Origin: an uncultured Lachnospiraceae bacterium
Lineage (GTDB): Bacteria > Bacillota > Clostridia > Lachnospirales > Lachnospiraceae
Length of the DNA stretch: 42,770 nt
NCBI GenBank assembly: GCA_946537305.1
Contig: CAMNFR010000017.1
Coordinates: 1 to 42,770 of the forward strand
Direction of reading: 5' to 3'
Shown here: piece by piece, positions 6,863-15,461 of the stretch
Layout: each line of letters begins with the position of its first letter
Position numbering within the stretch: position 1 is the stretch's first letter
Translations under genes and position numbers: made by a program
Notes under the pieces: model-generated
The model's input: the letters and a program-made list of their open reading frames with translations, nothing else
What the model was told of the DNA's origin: nothing
Database searches by the model: none

Positions 6863-7606
6863 GTGCGGAAGAATTATAAGTTTATCCTGTCCTATGACGG
6901 GAGCCGGTATTACGGCTGGGAGCATCAGCCGAACACAGATATGACCATCCAGGGCAAGTTGGAAAACGTGCTCTCCAAGATGACAGATTCGGACATAGAA
7001 GTGATTGGGGCCGGGCGGACGGATGCCGGCGTCCACGCGAAAGGAATGGTAGCGAACGCCTTTCTGGATACGGATCTTTCGGAAGAGGAGATTTGCGATT
7101 ACATGAATCAGTATCTCCCGGAGGATATCTGCGTGAATGAGGTGCGCGTCGCCTCGGATCGCTTCCACAGCCGTTACAATGCGCTGGGGAAGACCTACTG
7201 CTACACCTGCTATGTGGGCGGTCGCAAGCCGGTGTTCCAGCGTAAATATGTATATGTGCTGGAAAAGGAGCCGAATCTTGAGGCCATGCGGGAGGCAGCG
7301 GAGCTGCTGATGGGCACGCATGATTTTGCCAGTTTCTGCAGCAACCCGCGTATGAAGAAATCGACCGTGCGCAAGGTAGATAAGATCGAGATCAGCCGGA
7401 GCGGGTCCTTCCTGAATCTGACCTTTCATGGAACCGGATTCCTGCAGCACATGGTGCGGATCCTGACCGGAACTCTGCTGGAGGTCGGATTCGGCAAACG
7501 CGATCCGGGCAGCATGGAGGACCTGCTCGCAGCCAAAAAACGCGCACTGGCAGGGCCGACGGCACCGGCTAAAGGCCTGTGTCTGATGAAGGTATACTAC
7601 GATTAA
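6863..7606 (+). CDS. truA: tRNA pseudouridine(38-40) synthase TruA, 247 aa
   Basis: TruA converts uridines 38-40 in the tRNA anticodon arm to pseudouridine. Visible signatures are YDGSRYYGWEHQP near the N-terminus, the catalytic Asp in GAGRTDAGVHA (about residue 53), RFHSRYNALGKTY, and FLQHMVRILTGTLLEVG near the C-terminus. Length is normal for the family. The start is GTG 6863, six bases after the HD gene stop, with GGGGAG overlapping that stop as the ribosome binding site. Confidence 0.96.
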   Translation: MRKNYKFILSYDGSRYYGWEHQPNTDMTIQGKLENVLSKMTDSDIEVIGAGRTDAGVHAKGMVANAFLDTDLSEEEICDYMNQYLPEDICVNEVRVASDRFHSRYNALGKTYCYTCYVGGRKPVFQRKYVYVLEKEPNLEAMREAAELLMGTHDFASFCSNPRMKKSTVRKVDKIEISRSGSFLNLTFHGTGFLQHMVRILTGTLLEVGFGKRDPGSMEDLLAAKKRALAGPTAPAKGLCLMKVYYD

Positions 7607-7646
7607 AATGCTGTAAGCAGCATAGAAATATAAAGAGGTGAATGAA

Positions 7647-8510
7647 ATGGCTTTTGCTGTATTTGCGGATGGCAGCGCGAATCTGCCGAAGGAAATGCTG
7701 GAGGGAATCTCTCTTCTGCCGTGTGAATATACGGTGGATGGAAAGCCGCAGACATACTGGGGAGATGTGGATCATTTTGATGGCCATGCTTTTTACGAAT
7801 CGCTTCGGAACGGGCATGTAGCGCGCACCAGCCTGTTGAACACGCAGCTATTCCTGGATCAGCTCACGCCGGTCCTGAAGCAGGGGCTGGATGTGATCTA
7901 TATTTCCATGAGTTCCGGCATCAGTGGCACCTACAACGCTGCGGTAGCGGCGGCGCGGGAACTGATGGAGGAATTCACGGACCGGTTCGTGCATGTGGTG
8001 GATTCTCACGGCTGCGGCTTCGGGAACGGCCTGCTGGCCGAACAGGCAGCGGAGCTCTCCCGGGAAGGGATGGACGCCAGAGAAGCCGCGGAGGTGCTGG
8101 ATGCGGAGGTACCGCACATCTGCCAGTATTTCACGGTGGATGACCTGAATTTCCTGAAGAGAACGGGCCGGGTGAGCGGCGTGAGCGCAGCCATCGGCAC
8201 GGTGCTGAACATCAAACCCATCCTGTTCGGGGACAGCACGGGGCATATTATCAGCTGCAGCAAGACACGCGGCAGACAGCGGGCCATCGAGGCGCTTGCG
8301 AAGAAATATGAAGAAAAACGGCTGGATCTGCCGACGCAGCGGGTATGTATTTCTCACGGGGACTGCCTGGGGGATGCCGGCAAGCTGGCAGAGATGATCA
8401 AAAAGATCACGCCGCAGGTGAATCTGACCATCTGCCAGCACGAACCATTCTCCGGTGCCCACGTAGGTCCCGGCATGCTGGGGCTGTTCTTCCGGGGGAA
8501 GGAGCGCTAG
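7647..8510 (+). CDS. DegV family fatty-acid-binding protein, 287 aa
   Basis: DegV proteins bind a fatty acid and, in Firmicutes, FakB members present it to the FakA kinase. The sequence shows the N-terminal FADGSANLP segment, ISMSSGISGTYNAA (fatty-acid carboxylate site) and, near the C-terminus, HEPFSGAHVGPGMLGLFF with the conserved His and Gly. ATG 7647 is preceded by AAAGAGGTG at 6 bases; the in-frame GTG at 7638 overlaps that site and is less likely. No fakA-like gene is nearby. Confidence 0.93.
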   Translation: MAFAVFADGSANLPKEMLEGISLLPCEYTVDGKPQTYWGDVDHFDGHAFYESLRNGHVARTSLLNTQLFLDQLTPVLKQGLDVIYISMSSGISGTYNAAVAAARELMEEFTDRFVHVVDSHGCGFGNGLLAEQAAELSREGMDAREAAEVLDAEVPHICQYFTVDDLNFLKRTGRVSGVSAAIGTVLNIKPILFGDSTGHIISCSKTRGRQRAIEALAKKYEEKRLDLPTQRVCISHGDCLGDAGKLAEMIKKITPQVNLTICQHEPFSGAHVGPGMLGLFFRGKER

Positions 8511-8610
8511 GCCTCGCAGAAATCCGCTTTTTCCGGGGGAAGAAGCGCCGGACAGTGCCTTAAAAACAAGATACAGCCGCAGGAAGTGAGACTGGGAAGA
8601 GAGGTCTGCG

Positions 8611-9285
8611 ATGCTGACGCGAGAAGAAGCTGTAGAATTCGGATTGTCATTTCCGGATACATACCCGGATACGCCTTTCCGTGACACCAGTTGGCAGTTG
8701 GTGCGGTATAAAGGGAATAAAAAGGTCTTTTTATGGATCTATGAAAGGGATGGATTCCTGAACCTGAATGTGAAAACGGATCCGGACAAGGCATGGTTCT
8801 GGAGAAATGTCTATTCGTCGGTGAAGCCGGGATATCATCTGAATAAGGAGCACTGGAATACCATTATCCTGGATGGATCCGTACCGGAAAAAGATATACG
8901 GACTATGATCGCGGAAAGCTATCAGCTTATAAGCGACAGTCCTTCCAAAAGAATCTATGAGGCGGTCAAAAAGATCCCGTACGGACATGTGGCTACCTAC
9001 AGCCAGATCGCTGCGCTGGCTGGGGATCGGAAGATGGCGCGCGCCGTGGGCAATGCGCTGCACAAAAATCCGGACCCGGCGGGAATCCCGTGCTTTCGTG
9101 TGGTAAACGCGAAAGGAGAGCTGGCCGGAGAATTTGCCTTCGGGGGTGCCGGAAAGCAGGCCATTCTTCTGGAGGCAGAGGGCATAGAGGTGAAGGATGG
9201 CAGAGTAGATCTGGCCAGATTTCAGTGGCGCATGGAGCCTGAGGAGAAAAATACGGAAGCGGATAGAGAAAAACGAAAATTATAG
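8611..9285 (+). CDS. MmcQ/YjbR domain fused to an MGMT-like DNA-repair domain, 224 aa
   Basis: Residues 1-115 are an MmcQ/YjbR domain (VEFGLSFPDTYPDTPF, FLNLNVKTDPDKA, HLNKEHWNTIILDG). Residues 120-215 match the C-terminal domain of O6-alkylguanine-DNA alkyltransferase (IPYGHVATYSQIAALAG, ARAVGNAL, NPDPAGIPCFRVVNAKG). The alkyl-acceptor Cys161 is present, but the usual PCHR is PCFR, so the His that activates the Cys in classical enzymes is Phe. It may be a weak transferase or an alkyltransferase-like lesion-binding protein. The N-terminal methyl-transfer domain of Ada is absent. The start is ATG 8611 after a weak GAGAGG site. It ends in an A/T-rich gap before the hydrogenase promoter. Confidence 0.88.
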   Translation: MLTREEAVEFGLSFPDTYPDTPFRDTSWQLVRYKGNKKVFLWIYERDGFLNLNVKTDPDKAWFWRNVYSSVKPGYHLNKEHWNTIILDGSVPEKDIRTMIAESYQLISDSPSKRIYEAVKKIPYGHVATYSQIAALAGDRKMARAVGNALHKNPDPAGIPCFRVVNAKGELAGEFAFGGAGKQAILLEAEGIEVKDGRVDLARFQWRMEPEEKNTEADREKRKL

Positions 9286-9370
9286 AAAGTCATAATATAT
9301 ATAGAAAATGCTGTTAGCCAGAGATAATATCTATTAGCGAGTGCATACTAAAAATATATAACATTATTTA

Positions 9371-9401
9371 AAAAAGCTCTTTTCAAAGGAGCTTTTTTTT
9401 T
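9371..9401 (+). terminator. intrinsic terminator after the MmcQ-MGMT gene
   Basis: AAAAAGCTC pairs with GAGCTTTTT across a 9-base loop, followed by a T run. It overlaps the next promoter. Confidence 0.85.
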
Positions 9402-9409
9402 GTTATAAT
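9381..9409 (+). promoter_or_regulatory. promoter of the hydrogenase operon
   Basis: A perfect -10 TATAAT at 9404-9409, with a weak -35 TTTCAA at 9381-9386 and a 17-base spacer. A dyad TTGAC-N8-GTCAA (9417-9434) lies just past the expected start of transcription and could be an operator. The leader to the first ATG is about 95 bases. Confidence 0.6.
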
Positions 9410-9509
9410 CCGAACATTGACAAAATTGCGTCAAAGTGGAATGAAAAATAATATGCGGCTGCCCGTGCGGCAAGGCGCAAATCATATTATCCACAGAAAG
9501 GGGCATGCT

Positions 9510-9992
9510 ATGGCAAAGTTACAGGAAGCGGCGGTCCGTCAGATCCTGGAGATCTGCGACCGCTACCGCGAGGAAAAAACACCGCTGATGATGATCCTGA
9601 GCGACATCCAGAATGAATACGGTTATATACCGCTGGAGGTTCAGGAAATCGTGTCGCAGCAGACCGGCATCTCCGTGGCGGAAATCTACGGAGTGGTCAC
9701 ATTCTATTCCTTCTTCTCGCTGACACCCAAGGGCAAAAACGTCATCGGTTGCTGCCTGGGAACCGCCTGTTACGTAAAGGGCGCCCAGCAGGTGATCGAC
9801 AAATTCCAGGAGATCCTGCAGATCAAACCGGGCGAGACCACAGCAGACGGCCTGTTCACGCTGGATGCGCTGCGCTGTATCGGAGCCTGCGGTATTGCAC
9901 CGGCCGTCAGCATCAACGGTACCGTATATCCTAAGGTATCCGTGGGCGATGTCCCCGGCATCATTGAAAAATATAGAGCAGAGGAGGCCTGA
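9510..9992 (+). CDS. hydC: [FeFe] hydrogenase/NADH dehydrogenase 24-kDa-type subunit (HydC/HndA), 160 aa
   Basis: A thioredoxin-fold [2Fe-2S] subunit like NuoE. The cluster ligands are in CLGTACYVKG (C-x4-C) and CIGACGIAP (C-x3-C), and the helical N-terminus includes PLMMILSDIQNEYGYIP. It passes electrons between the flavin subunit and the hydrogenase. ATG 9510 follows AGAAAGGGG at 6 bases; the frame is open upstream to 9417, but that part has no family similarity. hydB begins 4 bases after its stop, so the three genes form an operon. Confidence 0.95.
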   Translation: MAKLQEAAVRQILEICDRYREEKTPLMMILSDIQNEYGYIPLEVQEIVSQQTGISVAEIYGVVTFYSFFSLTPKGKNVIGCCLGTACYVKGAQQVIDKFQEILQIKPGETTADGLFTLDALRCIGACGIAPAVSINGTVYPKVSVGDVPGIIEKYRAEEA

Positions 9993-9996
9993 AAAT

Positions 9997-11880
9997 ATGA
10001 TTACATCCGTAGCACAGTTTAATGAAAAGGCCGCTGCCTGTACCAGATGTCTGGATGAAAAGCTGAAAGGAATGGACGACAAGCGCCACATCGTGCTCTG
10101 CGGCGGCACCGGGTGCCTCTCCAGCCATTCCGAGCAGATCAAGGAAAAATTTGAGGAAGTGCTGGCGGCGCACGGAGCATCGGATCTGGCTACCGTCAAC
10201 CTGGTTGGCTGCTTCGGCTTCTGCTCCCAGGGACCGTTCGTGAAGATCTATCCGGAGGATACCCTGTATCGTCTGGTTAAGATCGAAGATGTAGAGGAAA
10301 TCGTCAAGACCGATATCCTGGGTGGCAGCGTGGTGGAACGTCTGCTGTACGTAGAGCCTGGTACGACCAAAAAGGTCAAGCGTCAGGACGATATTAATTT
10401 CTATAAGAAACAGCGCCGTGTGGCACTGCACGGCTGCGGCGTCATCAACCCGGAAGATATTAATGAAGCTCTCGGCATGGGTGCCTTCCAGGGCTTAAAG
10501 AGAGCGCTTTCCATGACACAGCAGGAAGTCATCGATGAAGTGCTGGCCTCCGGTCTGCGCGGCAGAGGCGGCGGCGGATTCCCTTCCGGCCGGAAATGGC
10601 AGTTCGCCAAGAATGTGGAAAGTGATGAAAAATATGTGGTCTGTAATGGTGACGAGGGTGACCCCGGTGCCTTTATGGACCGTTCCATTCTGGAGGGTAA
10701 TCCGCTGGCGGTCATCGAGGGTATGGTGATCGCGGGATATGCCATCGGCGCGCAGAACGGCTATTTCTATGTGCGCGCGGAGTATCCCATTGCGGTGAAG
10801 CGTCTGCGTATTGCAATCAAACAGGCACAGGAGATGGGTCTTCTGGGCCAGAACATCATGGGCACGGATTTTTCGTTCGACTGCCATATCCGGCTGGGTG
10901 CCGGCGCCTTTGTGTGCGGCGAAGAGACCGCTCTGCTGAATTCCATTGAAGGCAAGCGCGGCATGCCCAGACCTCGTCCCCCGTTCCCGGCGGTCAAAGG
11001 CCTATGGCAGAAACCTACCATTGTTAATAACGTGGAATCCCTGGCCTGTGTGCCCTTCATTCTACGCAACGGTGCAAAGGAATTCGCCTCCGTGGGTACC
11101 GAGCGCTCCAAGGGTACCAAGGTGTTCGCACTGGGCGGCAAGGTCAATAATGTAGGCCTGGTAGAAGTCCCCATGGGCACAACCCTGCGGGAGCTGATCT
11201 ACGATATCGGCGGCGGTATCCCGAACGGCAAGAAATTTAAGGCCATCCAGACCGGCGGCCCCTCCGGCGGCTGCCTGACGGAAGAGTATCTGGACGAGCC
11301 GATTGATTTTGATAACCTGGTAGCGAAGGGCTCTATGATGGGTTCCGGCGGTGCTATTGTCATGGATGAAGATAACTGCATGGTGGACGTGGCCAAGTTC
11401 TATATGGAATTCATCTGCGATGAATCCTGCGGCAAGTGCACGCCCTGCCGTATCGGCACCAAGCGCATTCTGGAGATCCTGACCCGTATTACGGACGGAA
11501 AGGGAACCATGAAGGATCTGGAAGAGCTGGAGGAGCTGGCAGAGACCATCAAGACAAATTCGCTGTGCGCCTTGGGACAGACGGCGGCCAATCCTGTTAT
11601 GTCCACGCTCGCGCATTTCCGCGACGAGTATCTGGCTCATATCGTGGAAAAGAGATGTCCGGCCCATATCTGCAAGAACCTGATGCAGTACTATATCGAT
11701 CCGGAAAAATGTATCGGCTGCGGCATGTGCGCCAGAGGGTGCCCTGCAAACTGCATTACCCCCACGGATTACACTGCGCCGAATCACAAAAAGCCGTCCA
11801 TGGCCATCGATCCGCAGGCCTGCGTAAAGTGCGGCGCATGCATGAGCACCTGTAAGTTCAAGGCCATTGAAAAACGCTAA
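9997..11880 (+). CDS. hydB: NuoF-like flavin subunit of the bifurcating [FeFe] hydrogenase (HydB/HndC), 627 aa
   Basis: Domains in order: a thioredoxin-like [2Fe-2S] domain with Cys35, Cys40, Cys72, Cys76; the NuoF FMN/NADH-binding core with GRGGGGFPSGRKW (about 190-202), CNGDEGDPGAFMDR and GAGAYxCGEETAL-like text; an SLBB-type section; the [4Fe-4S] site CGKCTPCRIG; and two C-terminal [4Fe-4S] ferredoxin motifs beginning near 572 (CIGCGMCARGCP) and 609 (CVKCGACMSTC). It oxidises or reduces NAD(H) and, in the characterised HydABC enzymes, its flavin performs electron bifurcation with ferredoxin. ATG 9997 follows GAGGAGG, just after the hydC stop. An upstream in-frame extension overlaps hydC and is not real. 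Confidence 0.96.
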   Translation: MITSVAQFNEKAAACTRCLDEKLKGMDDKRHIVLCGGTGCLSSHSEQIKEKFEEVLAAHGASDLATVNLVGCFGFCSQGPFVKIYPEDTLYRLVKIEDVEEIVKTDILGGSVVERLLYVEPGTTKKVKRQDDINFYKKQRRVALHGCGVINPEDINEALGMGAFQGLKRALSMTQQEVIDEVLASGLRGRGGGGFPSGRKWQFAKNVESDEKYVVCNGDEGDPGAFMDRSILEGNPLAVIEGMVIAGYAIGAQNGYFYVRAEYPIAVKRLRIAIKQAQEMGLLGQNIMGTDFSFDCHIRLGAGAFVCGEETALLNSIEGKRGMPRPRPPFPAVKGLWQKPTIVNNVESLACVPFILRNGAKEFASVGTERSKGTKVFALGGKVNNVGLVEVPMGTTLRELIYDIGGGIPNGKKFKAIQTGGPSGGCLTEEYLDEPIDFDNLVAKGSMMGSGGAIVMDEDNCMVDVAKFYMEFICDESCGKCTPCRIGTKRILEILTRITDGKGTMKDLEELEELAETIKTNSLCALGQTAANPVMSTLAHFRDEYLAHIVEKRCPAHICKNLMQYYIDPEKCIGCGMCARGCPANCITPTDYTAPNHKKPSMAIDPQACVKCGACMSTCKFKAIEKR

Positions 11881-11895
11881 AGGAGGGAATCATTC

Positions 11896-13737
11896 ATGGC
11901 AAAAGTTAATATTAAAATTGAAGGCGTTCCCTACCGTGTAGAGGCGGGGAAGACCATTCTGGAGGCAGCCAAGGCATGCGGCTATGAGATCCCTTCCCTG
12001 TGCGCGTTCAATCACGGCGAATGCAACCAGGGTTCCTGTCGTGTCTGCCTGGTAGAGGCGACCGGCGCCCGCGGCCTGGTGGCCAGCTGCGTATACCCTG
12101 TGTCCGAGGGCATGGAGATCCGTATCTCCTCCCCGAAAGCTGTACAGGCCAGAAAGAGAAGCGTGGAGCTTCTGCTTTCCAATCATAATAAGAACTGCCA
12201 GCAGTGCGAAAAGAACGGCAAGTGCGAGCTGCTGCATGTAGCCAATATTACCGGAGCGGAAGAGGGCAAGTACGAGGGAGAGCATTCCGAGCACTTCATC
12301 GATGAACTGGCCCCCGGTCTGGTGCGCGATACCAGCAAATGTATTCTCTGCGGACGCTGCATTGCCCGCTGCTCCAACGCGCATGGCGTTGGTAAGGTCA
12401 CTACAAAGTACGATCCCAAAGATCTGCGCGGCTCCAACGCGCACGGTCTGGGCATTCTGGGCTTTGAAAACCGCGGATACAAGACCTTTGTGGCCCCGGC
12501 AGAGAACCGCAGCTTTGCGGATTCTCCCTGCATTCAGTGCGGTCAGTGCGTAAATGTATGTCCTACCGGCGCCTTGATGGAAAAATCCGAGATCCATCTG
12601 GTGGATGAAGCGATGAAGGCCGGCAAGCACGTGGTGGTTCAGGCTGCGCCTGCTGTCCGTGCCGCACTGGGCGAGGAATTCGGCTATCCGATCGGTACAC
12701 CGGTCACCGGTAAGATGATCGCCGCGCTTCGCCGCCTGGGCTTTGAAAAGGTCTATGATGTAAACTTTGGCGCGGACCTGACCATTATGGAAGAGGGGAC
12801 GGAGCTGCTCGGCCGCCTGACGAACGGAGGCGTGCTGCCGATGATCACCTCCTGTTCACCGGGCTGGGTCAATTACGCGGAGTGCGATTACAGCGATCTG
12901 CTGCCGCACCTTTCCAGCTGTAAGTCCCCGCACCAGATGCAGGGCGCTATTCTGAAGAGCTACTGGGCACAGCGGCACGGCTATGATCCGAAGGATGTCT
13001 TTGTGGTCTCCGTGATGCCTTGTACTGCCAAGAAGTATGAGAAGCAGCGCGATCAGCTGAAGGTGAACGGCATTCCGGATGTGGACTGCGTCATCACCAC
13101 CAGAGAACTGGCCCGCATGATCCGCCGCGCCGGCATCATCTTCAATCGTCTGCCGGATGAAGACTGGGATGAGGATATCATGGGCGATTACTCCGGAGCC
13201 GGCGTCATCTTTGGCGTAACGGGCGGCGTAATGGAAGCGGCGCTCCGTACGGTCTACTTTAAGCTGACCGGAGAGGAATGCGGCCGCATCGAATTCACAG
13301 AGGTCCGCGGTCATCGCAGCGGTATCCGTGAGGCGGTCATCAATATTGCCGAAAAGGATATTCATGTAGCCTGCGCGTCCGGCATGCGCTCCGCCAGAGT
13401 CCTGCTGGATCAGATCCGGGAAGGAAAGAGCAAGTATCACTTCATTGAGATCATGGGATGCCCCGGCGGCTGCATCAACGGCGGCGGTCAGCCCTATGTC
13501 CGCAGCACCTTCCTGCCCAATGAAGAGGACGACATCTATGATACTTATCGCAGAAAGAGAGCCCAGGCCCTCTATTCTGAGGACGAGCGTCAGACCATCC
13601 GCCAGTCACATAACAATCCGCAGATCAAAGAGCTGTACGAGCGTTTCCTGGGAGAGCCGAATTCTCACAAGGCGCACGAGCTGCTGCATACCACCTACGC
13701 ACGCCGGGAAGGCTTCCCGGATGTAGAGGGGAAATAA
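11896..13737 (+). CDS. hydA: [FeFe] hydrogenase catalytic subunit HydA, 613 aa
   Basis: The N-terminus has a plant-type [2Fe-2S] domain (Cys36-x11-Cys48-x2-Cys51-x13-Cys65), then a His-Cys3 [4Fe-4S] domain (HNKNCQQCEKNGKC), then two [4Fe-4S] motifs (CILCGRCIARC and CIQCGQCVNVCP). The H-cluster domain has all three signatures: TSCSPGW (Cys320), MPCTAKKYE (Cys376) and EIMGCPGGCINGGGQP (Cys522, Cys526). A small-subunit-like C-terminus ends with the Tyr-Arg-rich tail. Domain layout and the hydC-hydB-hydA order match trimeric group A3 enzymes, which couple NADH and ferredoxin to H2. The maturases hydE, hydF and hydG are not in the window. AGGAGGGAATCATTC precedes ATG 11896. Confidence 0.97.
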   Translation: MAKVNIKIEGVPYRVEAGKTILEAAKACGYEIPSLCAFNHGECNQGSCRVCLVEATGARGLVASCVYPVSEGMEIRISSPKAVQARKRSVELLLSNHNKNCQQCEKNGKCELLHVANITGAEEGKYEGEHSEHFIDELAPGLVRDTSKCILCGRCIARCSNAHGVGKVTTKYDPKDLRGSNAHGLGILGFENRGYKTFVAPAENRSFADSPCIQCGQCVNVCPTGALMEKSEIHLVDEAMKAGKHVVVQAAPAVRAALGEEFGYPIGTPVTGKMIAALRRLGFEKVYDVNFGADLTIMEEGTELLGRLTNGGVLPMITSCSPGWVNYAECDYSDLLPHLSSCKSPHQMQGAILKSYWAQRHGYDPKDVFVVSVMPCTAKKYEKQRDQLKVNGIPDVDCVITTRELARMIRRAGIIFNRLPDEDWDEDIMGDYSGAGVIFGVTGGVMEAALRTVYFKLTGEECGRIEFTEVRGHRSGIREAVINIAEKDIHVACASGMRSARVLLDQIREGKSKYHFIEIMGCPGGCINGGGQPYVRSTFLPNEEDDIYDTYRRKRAQALYSEDERQTIRQSHNNPQIKELYERFLGEPNSHKAHELLHTTYARREGFPDVEGK

Positions 13738-13753
13738 TACAATATCTGACAGG

Positions 13754-13778
13754 GGCCGCGGGTAACCGCGGCCTTTTT
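13754..13778 (+). terminator. intrinsic terminator of the hydrogenase operon
   Basis: GGCCGCGG pairs with CCGCGGCC across GTAA, followed by five T. It begins 17 bases after the hydA stop. Confidence 0.93.
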
Positions 13779-14145
13779 GTGTCGTGAAGTCAGAATATGA
13801 CAAGAAAAGTTGAACGAATTGCACAATGCTGTCATGCTGATTGAAAATCAAATGAAATAATCTGTCTATTCGTGGAAAATATATAAATAGCATATGAAAA
13901 ACAGGAGGAATGTACAACAAGTAAGTGATAAAAAAACTATTTCAGAACATAGTAAATTCCTGTATTGTAGTGTTTTTGTGATTGTTCAGACGAAAAAAAG
14001 AATTGAATTCCCAGTCAAAAAGTGTTATAATATTTCCATATAAGAACGATGATTGGTTGGCCGTGCAGATATAATCAGGGGGGCTGTCCTGGCAGCTGTA
14101 TTTTTCTTATATTTCTTTATTAGCATAACACGAGAGGGGGTTCAG
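13779..14145. other. A/T-rich intergenic region upstream of carD
   Basis: No gene is supported. An AGGAGG next to a 4-codon ATG frame (13919) and a 49-codon frame from 13894 both run into the carD promoter and look like chance. The carD promoter lies at 14003-14031. Confidence 0.5.
14003..14031 (+). promoter_or_regulatory. promoter of carD
   Basis: TTGAAT at 14003-14008, 17-base spacer, perfect TATAAT at 14026-14031. The leader is about 108 bases. Confidence 0.82.
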
Positions 14146-14646
14146 ATGTTCCGGATAGGTGAGTATATTGTGTATGGTGCCAAAGGTGTCTGTGAAGTAA
14201 TGGAAGTGACCAAAATGCACAGGGAAGGCATTCCTGAAGACCGGCTGTATTACGTACTGCGCCCCTTAAATGTACAGGGAAGCAGGGTGTATACGCCGGT
14301 GGATAACGACAAAGTGGTCATGCGGACGTTGATCACCCCGCAAGAGGTAGATGAGATCATCGAATCCATTCCGGAAATCGCAGAACTGGAAGTGCCCAGT
14401 GAGAAGCTGCGGGAACAGACGTATAAAGATTGCCTGCGCACCGGTGACTGCCGGGAATTCATGCGGGTGATCAAGACACTTCGAGGGCGGAAAAGAGACC
14501 GTATTGCCAACGGCAAAAAGGTGACCGCGACCGATGAAAGATATCTGAAACAGGCAGAGGAAACACTGTATACAGAATTTGCGGTTCTGCTGAAAATGCC
14601 GCGGGAAAACATCCCTGCATACATCAGCAGAAAGCTGGAGGCTTAG
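14146..14646 (+). CDS. CarD/CdnL family transcription regulator, 166 aa
   Basis: The N-terminal RNA-polymerase-interacting (Tudor-like) domain is clear: MFRIGEYIVYGAKGVCEV, YYVLRPL, SRVYTPVDN. The helical C-terminal DNA-contacting domain includes LKQAEETLYTEFAVLL. CarD/CdnL proteins bind the RNA polymerase beta subunit and stabilise open complexes, often at rRNA promoters; that is family knowledge. ATG 14146 follows GAGAGGGGG. A longer frame from 14053 would add a hydrophobic leader unlike any CarD, so I reject it. The gene is alone, with its own promoter and terminator. Confidence 0.92.
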   Translation: MFRIGEYIVYGAKGVCEVMEVTKMHREGIPEDRLYYVLRPLNVQGSRVYTPVDNDKVVMRTLITPQEVDEIIESIPEIAELEVPSEKLREQTYKDCLRTGDCREFMRVIKTLRGRKRDRIANGKKVTATDERYLKQAEETLYTEFAVLLKMPRENIPAYISRKLEA

Positions 14647-14685
14647 GGAGAAACGGCGAATACGAGCAACGTTTTCTTCATACGT

Positions 14686-14731
14686 AAACAGGGACAGGTG
14701 GACCATGTGGTTCACCTGTCCCTGTTTTTTT
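14686..14731. terminator. 20-bp hairpin with T run between carD and plsC, GGGACAGG type
   Basis: Arms 14686-14705 and 14708-14727 pair with one G-U, followed by T on the plus strand; on the minus strand a T run also follows (from the A stretch at 14686). It serves both convergent genes. The AGGGACAGGTG core resembles the repeats at 26339 and 26371. Confidence 0.9.
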
Positions 14732-15461
14732 ATATATCCAGATTGCTGCGGTACATCTGCGCGATGGTTTCCTGCACGCGGCCCGGCAGTGCTTTCTTGC
14801 CGGCGCGGTCCAGGTCGGCGGTCTCGATGGGATCCGCGAATTCCACGGTCACATACGTGCGGTGGATCCAGGGCGCATGGTTCTCAAAGATATCGTCGGT
14901 GCGCGTCATGGCTACCGGTACCACCGGGCAGCCGGCCAGTTCAGCAATCTTAAAGCTGCCTTCCTTGAAGGGGAGCATTTCCTCCCCGTGATTCCGGGTG
15001 CCTTCCGGGCAGATCCACAGGGAAACGCCGTTTTCTTTGATATCTTCGGCGCAGGCCTTGATGACCTTCATGCCCTCACGCAGGTTGTCCCGGTCCAGGA
15101 AGTGACAGTGGATCAGACGCATCCATACCCGCAGAGAAGGGATGCGCTCCAGCTGCTTCTTGGCTACGAAGCCACAGATGCCGGGCGTCAGCGGATGGGC
15201 CACCACAATGTCAAAATAGCTCCGGTGATTGCTGACGAACAGCACGGGGCGATCCGTGGGGACTTTTTCCTGCCCGCGGACGGTTACGTGAATACCACAG
15301 ACAAATTCTCCCAGACGCAGGGCGCCGCGCACAATGGCGCAGGCAGCCCGGTCCGCCGCCAGCGGCTGAAAATGGCGCCACAGAAACAGCACCAGGAACG
15401 CCGGCAGCGAAAAGATGGTCAAATACAGGAATAAGAGTACCCCCGCAATGATACTTCTCAT
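14730..15461 (-). CDS. plsC: 1-acyl-sn-glycerol-3-phosphate acyltransferase, 243 aa
   Basis: A membrane-associated phospholipid acyltransferase that makes phosphatidic acid from lysophosphatidic acid. It has an N-terminal hydrophobic segment (residues 1-30), the catalytic NHRSYFDIV (H-x4-D, about residue 77), the ICPEGTRN substrate motif (about 145) and PVVPVAMT. The start ATG overlaps the pncB stop by 4 bases (15458-15461), so translation is probably coupled. Its stop lies inside the T run of the shared terminator. Confidence 0.93.
   Translation of the reverse strand: MRSIIAGVLLFLYLTIFSLPAFLVLFLWRHFQPLAADRAACAIVRGALRLGEFVCGIHVTVRGQEKVPTDRPVLFVSNHRSYFDIVVAHPLTPGICGFVAKKQLERIPSLRVWMRLIHCHFLDRDNLREGMKVIKACAEDIKENGVSLWICPEGTRNHGEEMLPFKEGSFKIAELAGCPVVPVAMTRTDDIFENHAPWIHRTYVTVEFADPIETADLDRAGKKALPGRVQETIAQMYRSNLDI

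Noticed and set aside
9417-9434. Rex-binding site for the hydrogenase operon
   Set aside because: The dyad TTGAC-N8-GTCAA does not match the TTGTGA/TCACAA-type Rex half-sites; kept only as an unnamed operator candidate.
13894-14043. A 49-codon frame upstream of carD
   Set aside because: It has no ribosome binding site and runs through the carD promoter; composition is that of A/T-rich non-coding DNA.
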